A stretch of 64,000 nt of DNA from Patulibacter sp. (GTDB taxonomy: Bacteria > Actinomycetota > Thermoleophilia > Solirubrobacterales > Solirubrobacteraceae), in assembly GCF_030655195.1 (NCBI RefSeq), contig NZ_JAURWA010000136.1, positions 1 through 64,000 of the forward strand. Direction: 5' to 3'. The notes under the pieces were generated by a model. It saw only the letters and a list, made by a program, of their open reading frames with translations. It did not search any database and was not told the origin of the DNA. Shown piece after piece: positions 9,942 through 20,632 of this stretch. How positions within the stretch are numbered: the stretch's first letter is position 1; each line of letters opens with the position of its first letter. The position numbers and the translations under genes are program-made.

Positions 9942-10847
9942 ATGTCCGCCGTCCCGTCCCCCGTGCCACCCGTCCCGTCTCGTCCGCGCAGGCTGCTCGC
10001 CGCGCTGGTCGCGGCGCTCGCCGCGGCGCTCCTCCTGCCCGGACTCGCGTCCGCCGCCAAGGTCCGGGCACCCCAGCCCTGGAACGCGCAGAACACCTAC
10101 CGCGTCGAGGCCGACCTCGACGGCCGCGCCGCCCCGCGCCTGAACCCCGTCGCCCGGGTCGACCACGTCAAGGCCGGCCAGTGGGTCCGGATCACCTGCC
10201 AGGCCGTCGGACAGAGCGCCTACGGCTCGAAGGTGTGGGCGAAGGTCAACGGCCTCTACGTCCCCGACCACTACCTCAAGACCTACACCGACGGCTTCAT
10301 CAGGGGCGTCCCGACCTGCGGCGCCAGCGACCCGCACACCCCCCCGCCGCCGCCGCCCGCCGGCCCGAGCCACGCGACGCTGGCCGCCGCGGCGAACGCC
10401 GTCGAGTTCGAGGACGTCGGCGGTTCGAAGTACCGGATCTACAAGGGGCTCTACCCCGAGACGAAGAAGGACGTCGACGGGCACAGCATCAACTGGGGCA
10501 CGAACGGCTGCAGCGTCCCGGAGAAGATCATGGACGTCGAGATGGGCTACCGGAGCTGGAAGGGCAAGCCCGTCCGGTACTACTCCGACATCTTCGAGAA
10601 GTCCTGCGACCGGCACGACTTCGGCTACCGCAACTTCGGGTCGAAGGCCGGCGGCCTGGAGCTCGCCCCGACGGCGGCCGGCAAGAAGGCCGTCGACGAC
10701 CGGTTCATGGAGAACATGAACATCCAGTGCAAGCAGAAGTTCGACCGCAAGTACGTCGAGGCCCTCCAGCGGGGCATCTGTTACAAGGTCGCCGACGCGT
10801 TCCACTACGCCGTGAAGACCTTCGGCGGGAAGAACTACTTCGACTGA
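9942..10847 (+). CDS. Secreted protein with C-terminal prokaryotic phospholipase A2-like domain
   Basis: Signal peptide (RRLLAALVAALAAALLLPGLASA) and CDRHDFGYRNFG active-site signature typical of the bacterial/fungal PLA2 family; additional N-terminal domain. Confidence 0.8.
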   Translation: MSAVPSPVPPVPSRPRRLLAALVAALAAALLLPGLASAAKVRAPQPWNAQNTYRVEADLDGRAAPRLNPVARVDHVKAGQWVRITCQAVGQSAYGSKVWAKVNGLYVPDHYLKTYTDGFIRGVPTCGASDPHTPPPPPPAGPSHATLAAAANAVEFEDVGGSKYRIYKGLYPETKKDVDGHSINWGTNGCSVPEKIMDVEMGYRSWKGKPVRYYSDIFEKSCDRHDFGYRNFGSKAGGLELAPTAAGKKAVDDRFMENMNIQCKQKFDRKYVEALQRGICYKVADAFHYAVKTFGGKNYFD

Positions 10848-10855
10848 CGGCACCG

Positions 10856-10888
10856 TCCGTCGGCCGTGCCGCGGGCCCGACCGACGGA
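10856..10888. terminator. Possible bidirectional terminator hairpin
   Basis: TCCGTCGG...CCGACGGA inverted repeat between convergent genes. Confidence 0.35.
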
Positions 10889-10920
10889 GCACGCCCCGTC
10901 CGGTCGCGTCGGGGACGCCG

Positions 10921-12222
10921 TCAGACGTGGGTGACGACGCGCGGCACCGGGCCCGCCGCGGTCGGCCCGGGCACCGTGCCGGTGGCGTCCTGCTCCGCAG
11001 GGCGCCCGTACCCCCGTCCGGCGACCCGGCGGTAGGCCCAGGCGGCGCCGGCGGCCGCGACGAGCGCCGCGACGCCGCCGACCGCCAGGCCCACGCGGGG
11101 GCCCGCCCAGCCGGCGATCCAGCCGACCAGCGGCGCACCGATCGGCGTCGACCCGAGGAAGACGAGCGAGTAGAGGGCCATCACGCGCCCGCGCATCGCC
11201 GGGTCGACCTGCAGCTGCAGCGTCGAGTTGACGCCGGCGGAGAACGTCACCGAGGCCATCCCCAGCAGGACGAGCGGCAGCAGCTGCAGCGGCAGGATCG
11301 GTGCGGCCGCCGCCAGCAGCTGGAAGGTGCCGAACAGGGTCGCCGCCCCGACGAGCAGACGCGGGGTGATCTCGCGACGGTTGCCGGCGACGAGCGCCCC
11401 GATCACCGATCCGACGGCCATCGTCATGGTCAGCAGCGTGAAGGTCGTCGCGGTGCCCTGCCACGTGTCGTGGGCCATCAGCGGCAGGACGATCTGGAAG
11501 TTGAAGGACAGGAGCCCGATCAGGCCCATCATCGCCAGCGGGATCCAGAGGTGCGGGGCGTGCCTGACGTACGCGACGCCCTCGCGGACCGCCCCCTTGT
11601 GCCGGGTCGCCCGCGGGGCCTCCCCCATCTCGTCGGGGTCCAGTCGCAGCAGCGCCGCGATCATCGCGAGGAACGAGAGCGCGTCGACGACGAAGCACCA
11701 GCCGATGCCGACGACCGCGATCAGCAGGCCCGCGATCCCGGGGCCGATGATCCGCGAGGTCTGGATGACGACGCTGTTGAGGGCGACGGCGTTGACAACC
11801 CGGTCGGGACCCACGAGCTCGATCGGCAGCGCCTGGCGCGCCGGGTTGTCGATCGCCATCGCCGTGCCGCGCAGGAAGACCATGGCGTAGATCACGAGCG
11901 GCGTGACCGTCCCGGTGAACGTCGTGGCCGCGAGGACCACCGCGGGGACCATGAGCCCGATCTGCGTGCCGATCAGCAGCTTCCGCTTGTCGACCCGGTC
12001 CGCCAGCAGCCCGCCCCAGACCCCGAAGAGCATGAGCGGCAGGAACTGCAGCGCCGCGGTCAGACCGACGGCGAGGCCGTCGCCGGTGAGCTGGACCATG
12101 AGCCACATCGCGGCGACGTTCTGGATCCAGTTGCCGGACACGGACACGACCTGCCCGGCGAAGTAGCGCCGGTAGTTCGGGACGTGGAGGGAGTCGAAGG
12201 TGCGGTGGATCGTGGGGCTCAA
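10921..12222 (-). CDS. MFS transporter (enterobactin-exporter/MFS_3 type)
   Basis: FDSLHVPNYRRYFAGQVVSVSGNWIQNVAAMWLM..., multi-TM. Confidence 0.88.
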   Translation of the reverse strand: MSPTIHRTFDSLHVPNYRRYFAGQVVSVSGNWIQNVAAMWLMVQLTGDGLAVGLTAALQFLPLMLFGVWGGLLADRVDKRKLLIGTQIGLMVPAVVLAATTFTGTVTPLVIYAMVFLRGTAMAIDNPARQALPIELVGPDRVVNAVALNSVVIQTSRIIGPGIAGLLIAVVGIGWCFVVDALSFLAMIAALLRLDPDEMGEAPRATRHKGAVREGVAYVRHAPHLWIPLAMMGLIGLLSFNFQIVLPLMAHDTWQGTATTFTLLTMTMAVGSVIGALVAGNRREITPRLLVGAATLFGTFQLLAAAAPILPLQLLPLVLLGMASVTFSAGVNSTLQLQVDPAMRGRVMALYSLVFLGSTPIGAPLVGWIAGWAGPRVGLAVGGVAALVAAAGAAWAYRRVAGRGYGRPAEQDATGTVPGPTAAGPVPRVVTHV

Positions 12223-12256
12223 GGCGTGGGGGTCCTCGTGGGGGTCGGGGGGATCC

Positions 12257-12310
12257 GGGGCGGGTGCGGATTCTGGGGCGGGTGCGGGCCCCGGGGCGGG
12301 CGCGCCCGTG
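12257..12310. repeat. Three 18-bp tandem G-rich repeats
   Basis: GGGGCGGGTGCGGATTCT / GGGGCGGGTGCGGGCCCC / GGGGCGGGCGCGCCCGTG, period exactly 18. Confidence 0.7.
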
Positions 12311-12313
12311 CGG

Positions 12314-12784
12314 CTACCGGGGCTCGTCGTCCCCGGCGTCCTCGAGCAGCCGCTCGAGCAGGTCGGAGGCGCGGTCCAGGGTGGCCCGGTCCTCCGCGGA
12401 GAGCCGCTCCAGGCGCCGGGCGAGGAAGGCGTCCTTGCGCGAGCGGACGTCGCGGATGTGCTCGACGCCCTGCGCGGTCAGCGAGACGCGGAACGAGCGC
12501 CCGTCGTCGGGGTCGGGCTCGCGTCCGACGAGCCCCTCCTCCTCGAGCCGGGCGACGATCCGCGTGGCCGAGGGCCGACGGATGCCCTCGCGATCGGCGA
12601 GCTCGCTGGGGCTCAGCGGGCCCCAGCGTTCGACGGTCGCGAGCGCCGCCCCGAGCGACGGACCGAGCCCGGCGCTCGCCTCCGTGCGCAGCCGCCGCGC
12701 CGTGCGGGTGATGACGAGACGCAGGTGTGCGGCGACCTCGGGGACCGAGGAGCGGTCGGGGGCGTCTGTCACGGTGGTTCGCAC
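12314..12784 (-). CDS. MarR-family transcriptional regulator
   Basis: LRLVITRTARRLRTEASAGLGPSLGAALATVERWGPLSPSELADREGIRRPSATRIVARLEEEGLVGRE wHTH. Confidence 0.9.
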   Translation of the reverse strand: MRTTVTDAPDRSSVPEVAAHLRLVITRTARRLRTEASAGLGPSLGAALATVERWGPLSPSELADREGIRRPSATRIVARLEEEGLVGREPDPDDGRSFRVSLTAQGVEHIRDVRSRKDAFLARRLERLSAEDRATLDRASDLLERLLEDAGDDEPR

Positions 12785-12803
12785 TGGTAATTAGTGTAGC
12801 GAA
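12778..12803. promoter_or_regulatory. Candidate MarR operator/promoter
   Basis: TTCGC-actgg-TAATTA-gtgta-GCGAA overlapping the marR start codon; AT-rich core in high-GC sequence. Confidence 0.45.
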
Positions 12804-13046
12804 CCTGTTCCGCGCGATCCCGGCGGCTGCGCTCGCGTACGCCGTAGGGGTCGGAACGAGCCGCGAAGCGCAACGGCCCACGTTGCAAGGTTCGTTTCAC
12901 GATGCCCGGTTGTGACCGTTTTTCCAGAACTGGACCCGTTGACCGGTACCACGCGCGCACGTTCGTCGATTGCAGGCATTTGTGACGTTCCCGGACGTAG
13001 GTTCGACCTCCCTGATCGACCACCTGCGAACACCGAGGACCCCCGA

Positions 13047-13439
13047 ATGACCCCGACACGATCCCGCCGGCGGGCATCGCTCACCGTCGCCCTGGCCACC
13101 CTGCTGGCCACTGGAGCCACCGCGATCGCCGCTCCCGCGGCGAACGCGGCCACCGACCAGTGGTCGTGCTGGCTCGGCGCCAGCAGCGCCTGCAGCTACG
13201 AGCGCCACACCCTGCGCTCCGCCCGGGGCTCGAACCCCGACAACCGCAAGGTCGGCGCCGGCGCCAGCACCTCGACGAGCCAGAACCAGCTCGTCGGCGA
13301 CTTCGCCTGGGGCTTCGGCTACGCCTGCCGCGTCCTCTACGCCGACCGGGTGCTCTACCCGCTGATCAAGAACGGCGGCAGCGTGACCGCCACCTTCTAC
13401 GGCTCGTCCACCTACGGCAGCGGAGCGGCGTCGTGCTGA
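13047..13439 (+). CDS. Small secreted protein of unknown function
   Basis: Signal peptide ending APAANA; 130 aa; four Cys in mature part. Confidence 0.65.
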   Translation: MTPTRSRRRASLTVALATLLATGATAIAAPAANAATDQWSCWLGASSACSYERHTLRSARGSNPDNRKVGAGASTSTSQNQLVGDFAWGFGYACRVLYADRVLYPLIKNGGSVTATFYGSSTYGSGAASC

Positions 13440-14092
13440 GCCTGAAGCACCCCCACACCCGCCGCGCCGTCGGCGGCACCCTGCTGGCCGGCGTGGTCGC
13501 CGCCGGTCTGACGGTCGGCGTGGTCGGCCCGGCCGGCGCCGAGGACGCCCCGGACCGGGTCGCCGTCGCCCCCGACGCGCAGCCCGCCGCGATCGGTGCG
13601 GTGCAGGCCGACCAGGCCCAGACGCTCCGGGTCCTGCGCCGGGCCAAGCGCGCCACGGACGTCATGCCCGCCGCCGCGGCGGCCGCCGTCAGCCCCGCCC
13701 GCTTCGGCCGCAACCCCGGCCTCGCCCGCGCCATCGACACGCCCAACGGCCGCGGCTGGGTCGTCCCGGGCGACGACACCGTCTGCCTGATCGCCCCGGA
13801 TCCCGTCGACGGCTACGGCGTGACCTGCTCGCCGACCTCGATGGTCGCCACGGACGGCATCACCCTGGGCATGACGTCGGAGGACCACTCGACCGCGTTC
13901 ACGCTCGTCCCCGACGGCGCGGAGGTCACGGTCGTCGACGAGGACCGCACGTCGCAGCAGGTGACCCCGGACGCCTCCGGCGTCGTCGCCGTGGACGCCG
14001 AGCAGGTCGACCACCTCGAGATCGCCACCTCCGACGGCGTCGCCGACAAGGAGATCTCGGACGCGGCCGACTTCGCGGGCAGCACCCCGTAG
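13433..14092 (+). CDS. Secreted protein of unknown function
   Basis: GTG start overlapping the preceding stop; signal-peptide-like N-terminus HTRRAVGGTLLAGVVAAGLTVGVVGPAGA. Confidence 0.6.
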   Translation: MLSLKHPHTRRAVGGTLLAGVVAAGLTVGVVGPAGAEDAPDRVAVAPDAQPAAIGAVQADQAQTLRVLRRAKRATDVMPAAAAAAVSPARFGRNPGLARAIDTPNGRGWVVPGDDTVCLIAPDPVDGYGVTCSPTSMVATDGITLGMTSEDHSTAFTLVPDGAEVTVVDEDRTSQQVTPDASGVVAVDAEQVDHLEIATSDGVADKEISDAADFAGSTP

Positions 14093-14120
14093 GCCGCGCG
14101 CGGTGGCGACGCAGCTCGGT

Positions 14121-14144
14121 CGGCCGGTGCGGGCGCACCGGCCG
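14121..14144 (+). terminator. Strong GC hairpin downstream of secreted gene pair
   Basis: CGGCCGGTGC-GGGC-GCACCGGCCG, perfect 10-bp stem with tetraloop. Confidence 0.6.
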
Positions 14145-14169
14145 GCAGGTGCGGCGCGGAGCACGACGA

Positions 14170-14197
14170 ATCGGGATCGACGGTCACAGATCCCGAT
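14170..14197. promoter_or_regulatory. Inverted repeat upstream of ECF sigma gene
   Basis: ATCGGGATC-N10-GATCCCGAT, perfect 9-bp arms. Confidence 0.5.
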
Positions 14198-14216
14198 CGC
14201 CGACCGAACAGACACC

Positions 14217-14777
14217 GTGAGCCGCGAGCAGGATCGCAGCGACGAGGACCTCGTCGCCGAGAAGCGCTTCGACCGCTCGACGGCCGCGTTCGGGGAGTTC
14301 TACGCCCGCTACGAGCCGGCCGTCCTCGCCTACCACCGGCGGCGGGTCGGTCTGCCGGAGGTCGCGGCGGACCTGACGGCGGAGACCTTCGCCCGGGCGC
14401 TCGCAGGCCGGGCGCGGTTCAAGCCCGCCAAGGGCTCCGCGGCGGGGTGGATCTTCGGCATCGCCCACCACGTGCTCGTCGACAGCGCGCGCCGTGGCAC
14501 GGTCGAGCAGAAGGCCCGCGAGCGGCTGGGGATGATGCCGCTGCTGCTCGACGACGAGGACCTCGCCCGGGTCGACCGGCTGGGCGAGAACGACCGCCTC
14601 TACGCAGCGCTCGATGCGCTGCCGGAGGAGCAGCGGACGGCGATCGTCGCCCGCTACGTGGAGGACGAGACCTACGACGAGACGGCCGAGCGGCTCCGCA
14701 CGTCGCCGGCCGTCGTCCGCAAGCGCGCCAGCCGCGGGCTGGCGCGACTCAGGGACCAGATGAGGGGATGGGCATGA
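14217..14777 (+). CDS. ECF-type RNA polymerase sigma factor
   Basis: Sigma-70 region 2 (FYARYEPAVLAYHRRRVGLPEVAADLTAETFARAL) and region 4 (ALDALPEEQRTAIVARYVEDETYDETAERL); GTG start downstream of the hairpins. Confidence 0.87.
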   Translation: MSREQDRSDEDLVAEKRFDRSTAAFGEFYARYEPAVLAYHRRRVGLPEVAADLTAETFARALAGRARFKPAKGSAAGWIFGIAHHVLVDSARRGTVEQKARERLGMMPLLLDDEDLARVDRLGENDRLYAALDALPEEQRTAIVARYVEDETYDETAERLRTSPAVVRKRASRGLARLRDQMRGWA

Positions 14778-15529
14778 TCCAGCTGCCGCAGCTCCAGGAG
14801 AGCCTGCTGCTCGCGAACGACCGCCTGGTCGACCGCGCGCGCCGGAGGGCCCGCCGGTTCCGGCTGGGCCTGATGACGAGTGCCGCGGTCGTGTCCGTCG
14901 GCGGGGCCGCCGTCGCCGGGACCGCCCTGTGGGGCCCGGTCCTGGGCTTCGAGGACGGCAACCGGCCGAGCGCGAGCTCGACCCCGGTGCCGTCGGCCCA
15001 GGCCGCGACGCTGGGGGTGCTCGGCCGGGACCAGACGGTCGCCGACCGCGGCCCGCTCGCCCGCGAGGCCCTCGCATCCGTGTCACGGCAGTACGCCGGG
15101 GTCCGTCTCGCGGGGATCCGGGTGCTGCCCGGCTGGACCGCCGGCTCGGCCCTGGTGCTCGTCCCCGTCGCCGACCTCCGGGCCGCCGCGCCGGGCAGCC
15201 CGGCCGGCCAGGACCAGCTCTGCGTCCACGCCCGCGTGTCGGCGTCCAACAGCGCCCGGTCGTGCTTCGGGACGGAAGACGTCCGCCGCGGTGCCGCCAC
15301 CGGCTCGATCGGCGCCCTCGCCTGGGGCCTCGTCCCCAACGGCGTCTCGCGGGTCGTCGTGCACACCCGCGCAGGCGGCACCGTCGAGCGTGACGTCGAC
15401 GGCAACGCGTTCACCGTCGACGCCTCGATCGTCGACCCGGACACCGGCCTGGTCGACTGGCTCGACGCCGAGGGCCGCGCGGTGACGCCCGAGGGCGGCA
15501 TGCCGATGCGCCTGCCCGTCGCCGGCTGA
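14768..15529 (+). CDS. Single-pass membrane protein, possible anti-sigma partner
   Basis: Overlaps the sigma gene; N-terminal cytosolic segment, one TM (LGLMTSAAVVSVGGAAVAGTAL), extracytoplasmic domain. Confidence 0.55.
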   Translation: MGMIQLPQLQESLLLANDRLVDRARRRARRFRLGLMTSAAVVSVGGAAVAGTALWGPVLGFEDGNRPSASSTPVPSAQAATLGVLGRDQTVADRGPLAREALASVSRQYAGVRLAGIRVLPGWTAGSALVLVPVADLRAAAPGSPAGQDQLCVHARVSASNSARSCFGTEDVRRGAATGSIGALAWGLVPNGVSRVVVHTRAGGTVERDVDGNAFTVDASIVDPDTGLVDWLDAEGRAVTPEGGMPMRLPVAG

Positions 15530-15640
15530 GCGGCCGCCACCTCGGCCGCCCGGTCGGACGACGGGCGGTCGACGCGCGCGATCCGCGGGGCCCGGACGCC
15601 CGTCCGGGCCCCGCACCCTCCGCCCGCCCCGAGCCGTGCC

Positions 15641-17197
15641 TCAGACCCGCTGCAGCTTCGACGTCCCGTCCTGGACCGTGAACGCGGCGTCGACCGTCGG
15701 GACCGCGTCGGGTCGCGTGACGTAGGGCAGGTGGCGGAACTCCGCCCGCGCCTCCTTGCGGTCCAGCGCGACCTTGACCCAGCCGCGGCGGCTGCGCTGG
15801 AACTTGACCTGCGGGTTGTCGGGCAGGACGTCCGTCGGCACGTCGGTGCCGTCGCCGCCGGAGCTGATCGACGTGCCGATGAGCTCGACCGCCGTGGTGC
15901 GCGACGCCGGGTCGCGCACGTCGCGGTTGACCTCGCAGGCCCAGCTGGCGTGGACGTCGCCGGTGACCACCAGCGGGTTGCGGACCCTGCGGTCCTCCAT
16001 GCCCTGCAGGAAGCGGTCACGGGCGACGGGATAGCCCGCCCAGCCGTCCATGTAGAGCTTCTGCCCGGGGCCGGCCTGCTGGTCGATCGCCGTCAGCGGG
16101 ATCTGGTTGCCGATGACGTTCCAGCGGGCGCGGGACCGGCCGAGCGACCGCAGGACCCGGCGCTCCTGCTCGTCGCCCAGGAACGTGCGCGACGGGTCCT
16201 CCCACTCCGGCCCGCAGGGCTCCTTGTTGCCGTCGCCGCAGGCCTGGTTCGCGCGGTACTGGCGGGTGTCGAGCATCGTGAACTGCGCCAGGTCGCCGTA
16301 CTGCAGCGTGCGGTCCAGCCGGAGGTTCGGACCGCGATTGACCTGCGCTCGGCGCAACGGCATGTGCTCGTAATACGCCTGGTAGGCGGCCGCACGGCGG
16401 GCGGAGAAGACGGCGACGGGGTCATCGTCCTGCGAGATCAGGCCGGCGTAGTTGTTGTCGACCTCGTGGTCGTCCCAGATCACGACGAACGGATGCGCGG
16501 CGTGCGCGGCCAGCAGGTCGGGGTCGGAGCGGTACAGCGCCAGGCGACGGCGGTAGTCGAACAGCGTCGTGATCTCCGGACCCACGTGGCGGCGCGGCGT
16601 GGTGGCGGTCGGCGGGTCGCTCTTGCCGGCGCCCTCGTAGATGTAGTCGCCCAGGTGCAGGACGACGTCGAGGTCCTGCGCGGCGATGTCGCGCCAGGCG
16701 GCGTAGTACCCGGCCTCGTAGTTCTGGCAGGACGTCACCGCGAACGCGAGCCCGTCCGCGCCGCCCCCGAAGCCGAAGCCCGGTGCGGTGCGCGTGCGGC
16801 CGACGGGACTGACCTCGTCCCCCGCGGCGAAGCGGTACCAGTACTCGCGGTGCGGGCGCAGGCCGCGCAGCTCGACGTGGACGCTGTGGGCGGAGCGCTC
16901 GTCGGCGATCTCCACGCCGCGCCGGACGACGCGGCGGAAGCCCTCGTCCTCGGCGACCTCCCAGCGCACCGCGATGCGCGGGGCGGGCAGCGGGTCGACC
17001 CCCAGGGTGTCGGTGGTCAGGCGGGTCCAGAGGACGGCGCCGTCCGAGGACGGGTCGCCCGAGGCCACGCCGAGCGCGAACGGGCTGCCGGAGAACCGCG
17101 GCCGCGTGCGGGCGACGGCGGAGGACACGGGGAAGCCGGCGGAGACGGCGACCAGCGCGCCGGCTGCACCGGCACGCACGAGGGAACGGCGGGTCAT
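15641..17197 (-). CDS. phoD: Alkaline phosphatase D (PhoD family), Tat-type signal
   Basis: MTRRSLVRAGAAGALVAV Tat-like leader; GVASGDPSSDGAVLWTRL, LHLGDYIYEG, WDDHEVDNNYAG motifs. Confidence 0.92.
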   Translation of the reverse strand: MTRRSLVRAGAAGALVAVSAGFPVSSAVARTRPRFSGSPFALGVASGDPSSDGAVLWTRLTTDTLGVDPLPAPRIAVRWEVAEDEGFRRVVRRGVEIADERSAHSVHVELRGLRPHREYWYRFAAGDEVSPVGRTRTAPGFGFGGGADGLAFAVTSCQNYEAGYYAAWRDIAAQDLDVVLHLGDYIYEGAGKSDPPTATTPRRHVGPEITTLFDYRRRLALYRSDPDLLAAHAAHPFVVIWDDHEVDNNYAGLISQDDDPVAVFSARRAAAYQAYYEHMPLRRAQVNRGPNLRLDRTLQYGDLAQFTMLDTRQYRANQACGDGNKEPCGPEWEDPSRTFLGDEQERRVLRSLGRSRARWNVIGNQIPLTAIDQQAGPGQKLYMDGWAGYPVARDRFLQGMEDRRVRNPLVVTGDVHASWACEVNRDVRDPASRTTAVELIGTSISSGGDGTDVPTDVLPDNPQVKFQRSRRGWVKVALDRKEARAEFRHLPYVTRPDAVPTVDAAFTVQDGTSKLQRV

Positions 17198-17346
17198 GGG
17201 GGACACGACGGGCTCCAGTTGATCGGTGGCGACCGCGCGCCGCGGGGCGCGTCCCGGGCGGCCGATGAGGGGAGGCCGCGAGGGAGGGGGATCGGTCGCC
17301 GCATGAGCGGGACCGTCCGATCGAACCATCGCGCCGGCGGGCTCGT

Positions 17347-17368
17347 GTGACCGTCCCGTGACCGGTGC
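17347..17368 (-). promoter_or_regulatory. Candidate Pho-box-like direct repeat upstream of phoD
   Basis: Minus strand GCACC-GGTCAC-GGGAC-GGTCAC; GGTCAC repeated at 11-bp spacing about 150 bp upstream of the phoD ATG. Confidence 0.4.
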
Positions 17369-17424
17369 AGGAGGGCGACGGGACGGGGCGGGGCGGTAGG
17401 CGCGGCGGCGGGGCTGGCGCGGCT

Positions 17425-17557
17425 CGGTGGGGTGGTCTCGGTTTCGACGTTGGGGGCGTCGTGATCGCGACCAGGCCCGCCGCGACCGGGCCCAACCGGT
17501 GGGGTGGTCTCGGTTTCGACGTTGGGGGCGTCGTGATCGCGACCAGGCCCGCCGCGA
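17425..17557. repeat. Direct doublet of a 61-bp repeat (period 72 bp) containing a REP-like imperfect palindrome
   Basis: Identical copies at 17425-17485 and 17497-17557; each has a 39-bp hairpin GGTCTCGGTTTCGACG-TTGGGGG-CGTCGTGATCGCGACC (17434-17472, 17506-17544). Confidence 0.85.
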
Positions 17558-17570
17558 GGCGAGCCGACGC

Positions 17571-18416
17571 CTAGAGCCGCCCGGGGGCGAAGGGCTGCTC
17601 GATCGGCGCCGTGGTCCAGCCCGGGTCCGCGGCCTCGACGAAGGCGCGCTCCGCGGCGACGCGGGCGAAGACCTCCGGGTCGCCGTCGCGGTCCCCGCAG
17701 GCGACGCCCCAGGAGTCGACGCCGACGACCGCCGGATCGTCGTCGAGCGCGCCGCGCAGCAGCGGGGCGCCGCTGTCGCCGTAGCACCCGGAGGCGAACG
17801 GCCGGACGCCGTCGGGGTCCTGGGTGCAGAGCATCACCCGGCGGCGGTACTGCCGGGCCTGACCCGGTGCGGCCCGGCGGATCTCCCGCCGGCAGGTCCG
17901 GTCGTCGCGGACGACGAGCGTGGCCGTGCGCAGGACCCCGAAGTTCCCCGGCTCGCCGGGATCCCCCGTCCCGTAGCCCAGGAGCGTCACGACGGCGCCC
18001 GGTCGGACGGGGCGCCACGACACCCGGACGGGCGCGACGGGCGCGTCGGCCTCGAGCTCCGCGAGCGCGACGTCGCGGTACGGCTCGGCCGGGTAGGTCG
18101 GCGTCAGGTACTGGAACCGCGGATGACGGGCGACCCGCACGACCCGCAGCCGCTCGCCCCCGATCGAGACCCGGGTCCGTCCCGGCGTGACCCGCGGGAT
18201 GCAGTGCCCGGCGGTCAGGAGCCGCCGGGGCGCGACGAGCGTCGCGGTGCAGGCGTCCGCCAGCTGGACGACGGCGGGGTGGTCGGCCGGGGACACGCGC
18301 GCGCCGGCCACGACGGCCGAGGCGGTCGCGGGGACCAGCGCCCCGACGGCCACGACGGTGACGAGGCCGAGCGACACCGGGACGCCGTACGCCCGGCCGG
18401 GGGTGGCCTGCGGCAT
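17571..18416 (-). CDS. Secreted trypsin-like serine protease
   Basis: Signal peptide; LLTAGHC, RDVALAEL, CYGDSGAPLL triad context. Confidence 0.87.
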   Translation of the reverse strand: MPQATPGRAYGVPVSLGLVTVVAVGALVPATASAVVAGARVSPADHPAVVQLADACTATLVAPRRLLTAGHCIPRVTPGRTRVSIGGERLRVVRVARHPRFQYLTPTYPAEPYRDVALAELEADAPVAPVRVSWRPVRPGAVVTLLGYGTGDPGEPGNFGVLRTATLVVRDDRTCRREIRRAAPGQARQYRRRVMLCTQDPDGVRPFASGCYGDSGAPLLRGALDDDPAVVGVDSWGVACGDRDGDPEVFARVAAERAFVEAADPGWTTAPIEQPFAPGRL

Positions 18417-18671
18417 CGGCGCAGCGTAGCCCCCGGGTCGGCCGACGCGGGCCGGGCCGACGGGCCCCCGCCGCGACGGATCCTCCCGACCCGGTCGCCG
18501 CCCCCGCGGGAGCGCCGGGCCGCAGGGCCCGTGCGCACCGAGACGCCCTCGGGGGACCGGGCCGGAACGCCGGGTGGGGCGCCGCCAACTACCGGCATGT
18601 TGCGTCCGTGTCAAGACCCGCACGCGACCGCCAGGGGGTCGGGCGTCGCGGGTCCCTATCCTTTGACGGGA

Positions 18672-20516
<1,845 letters not shown>

Positions 20517-20632
20517 CCGTCCGGTCGGCGGGCCGCGGCCCGCCGACCGTCTCCCGGCGGGGCCGCGTCCGTCGCGCGCCCGCCGGCCGCTCGTCGCACG
20601 ACGCCGCCCGCCGACCGGGCTACGCTGCTCCC

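Noticed and set aside
17425-17557. Coding explanation for the 61-bp duplication (ORF 17365-17574)
   Set aside because: 69-aa ORF is only the repeat translated, without start-site support; the palindromic structure explains it better.
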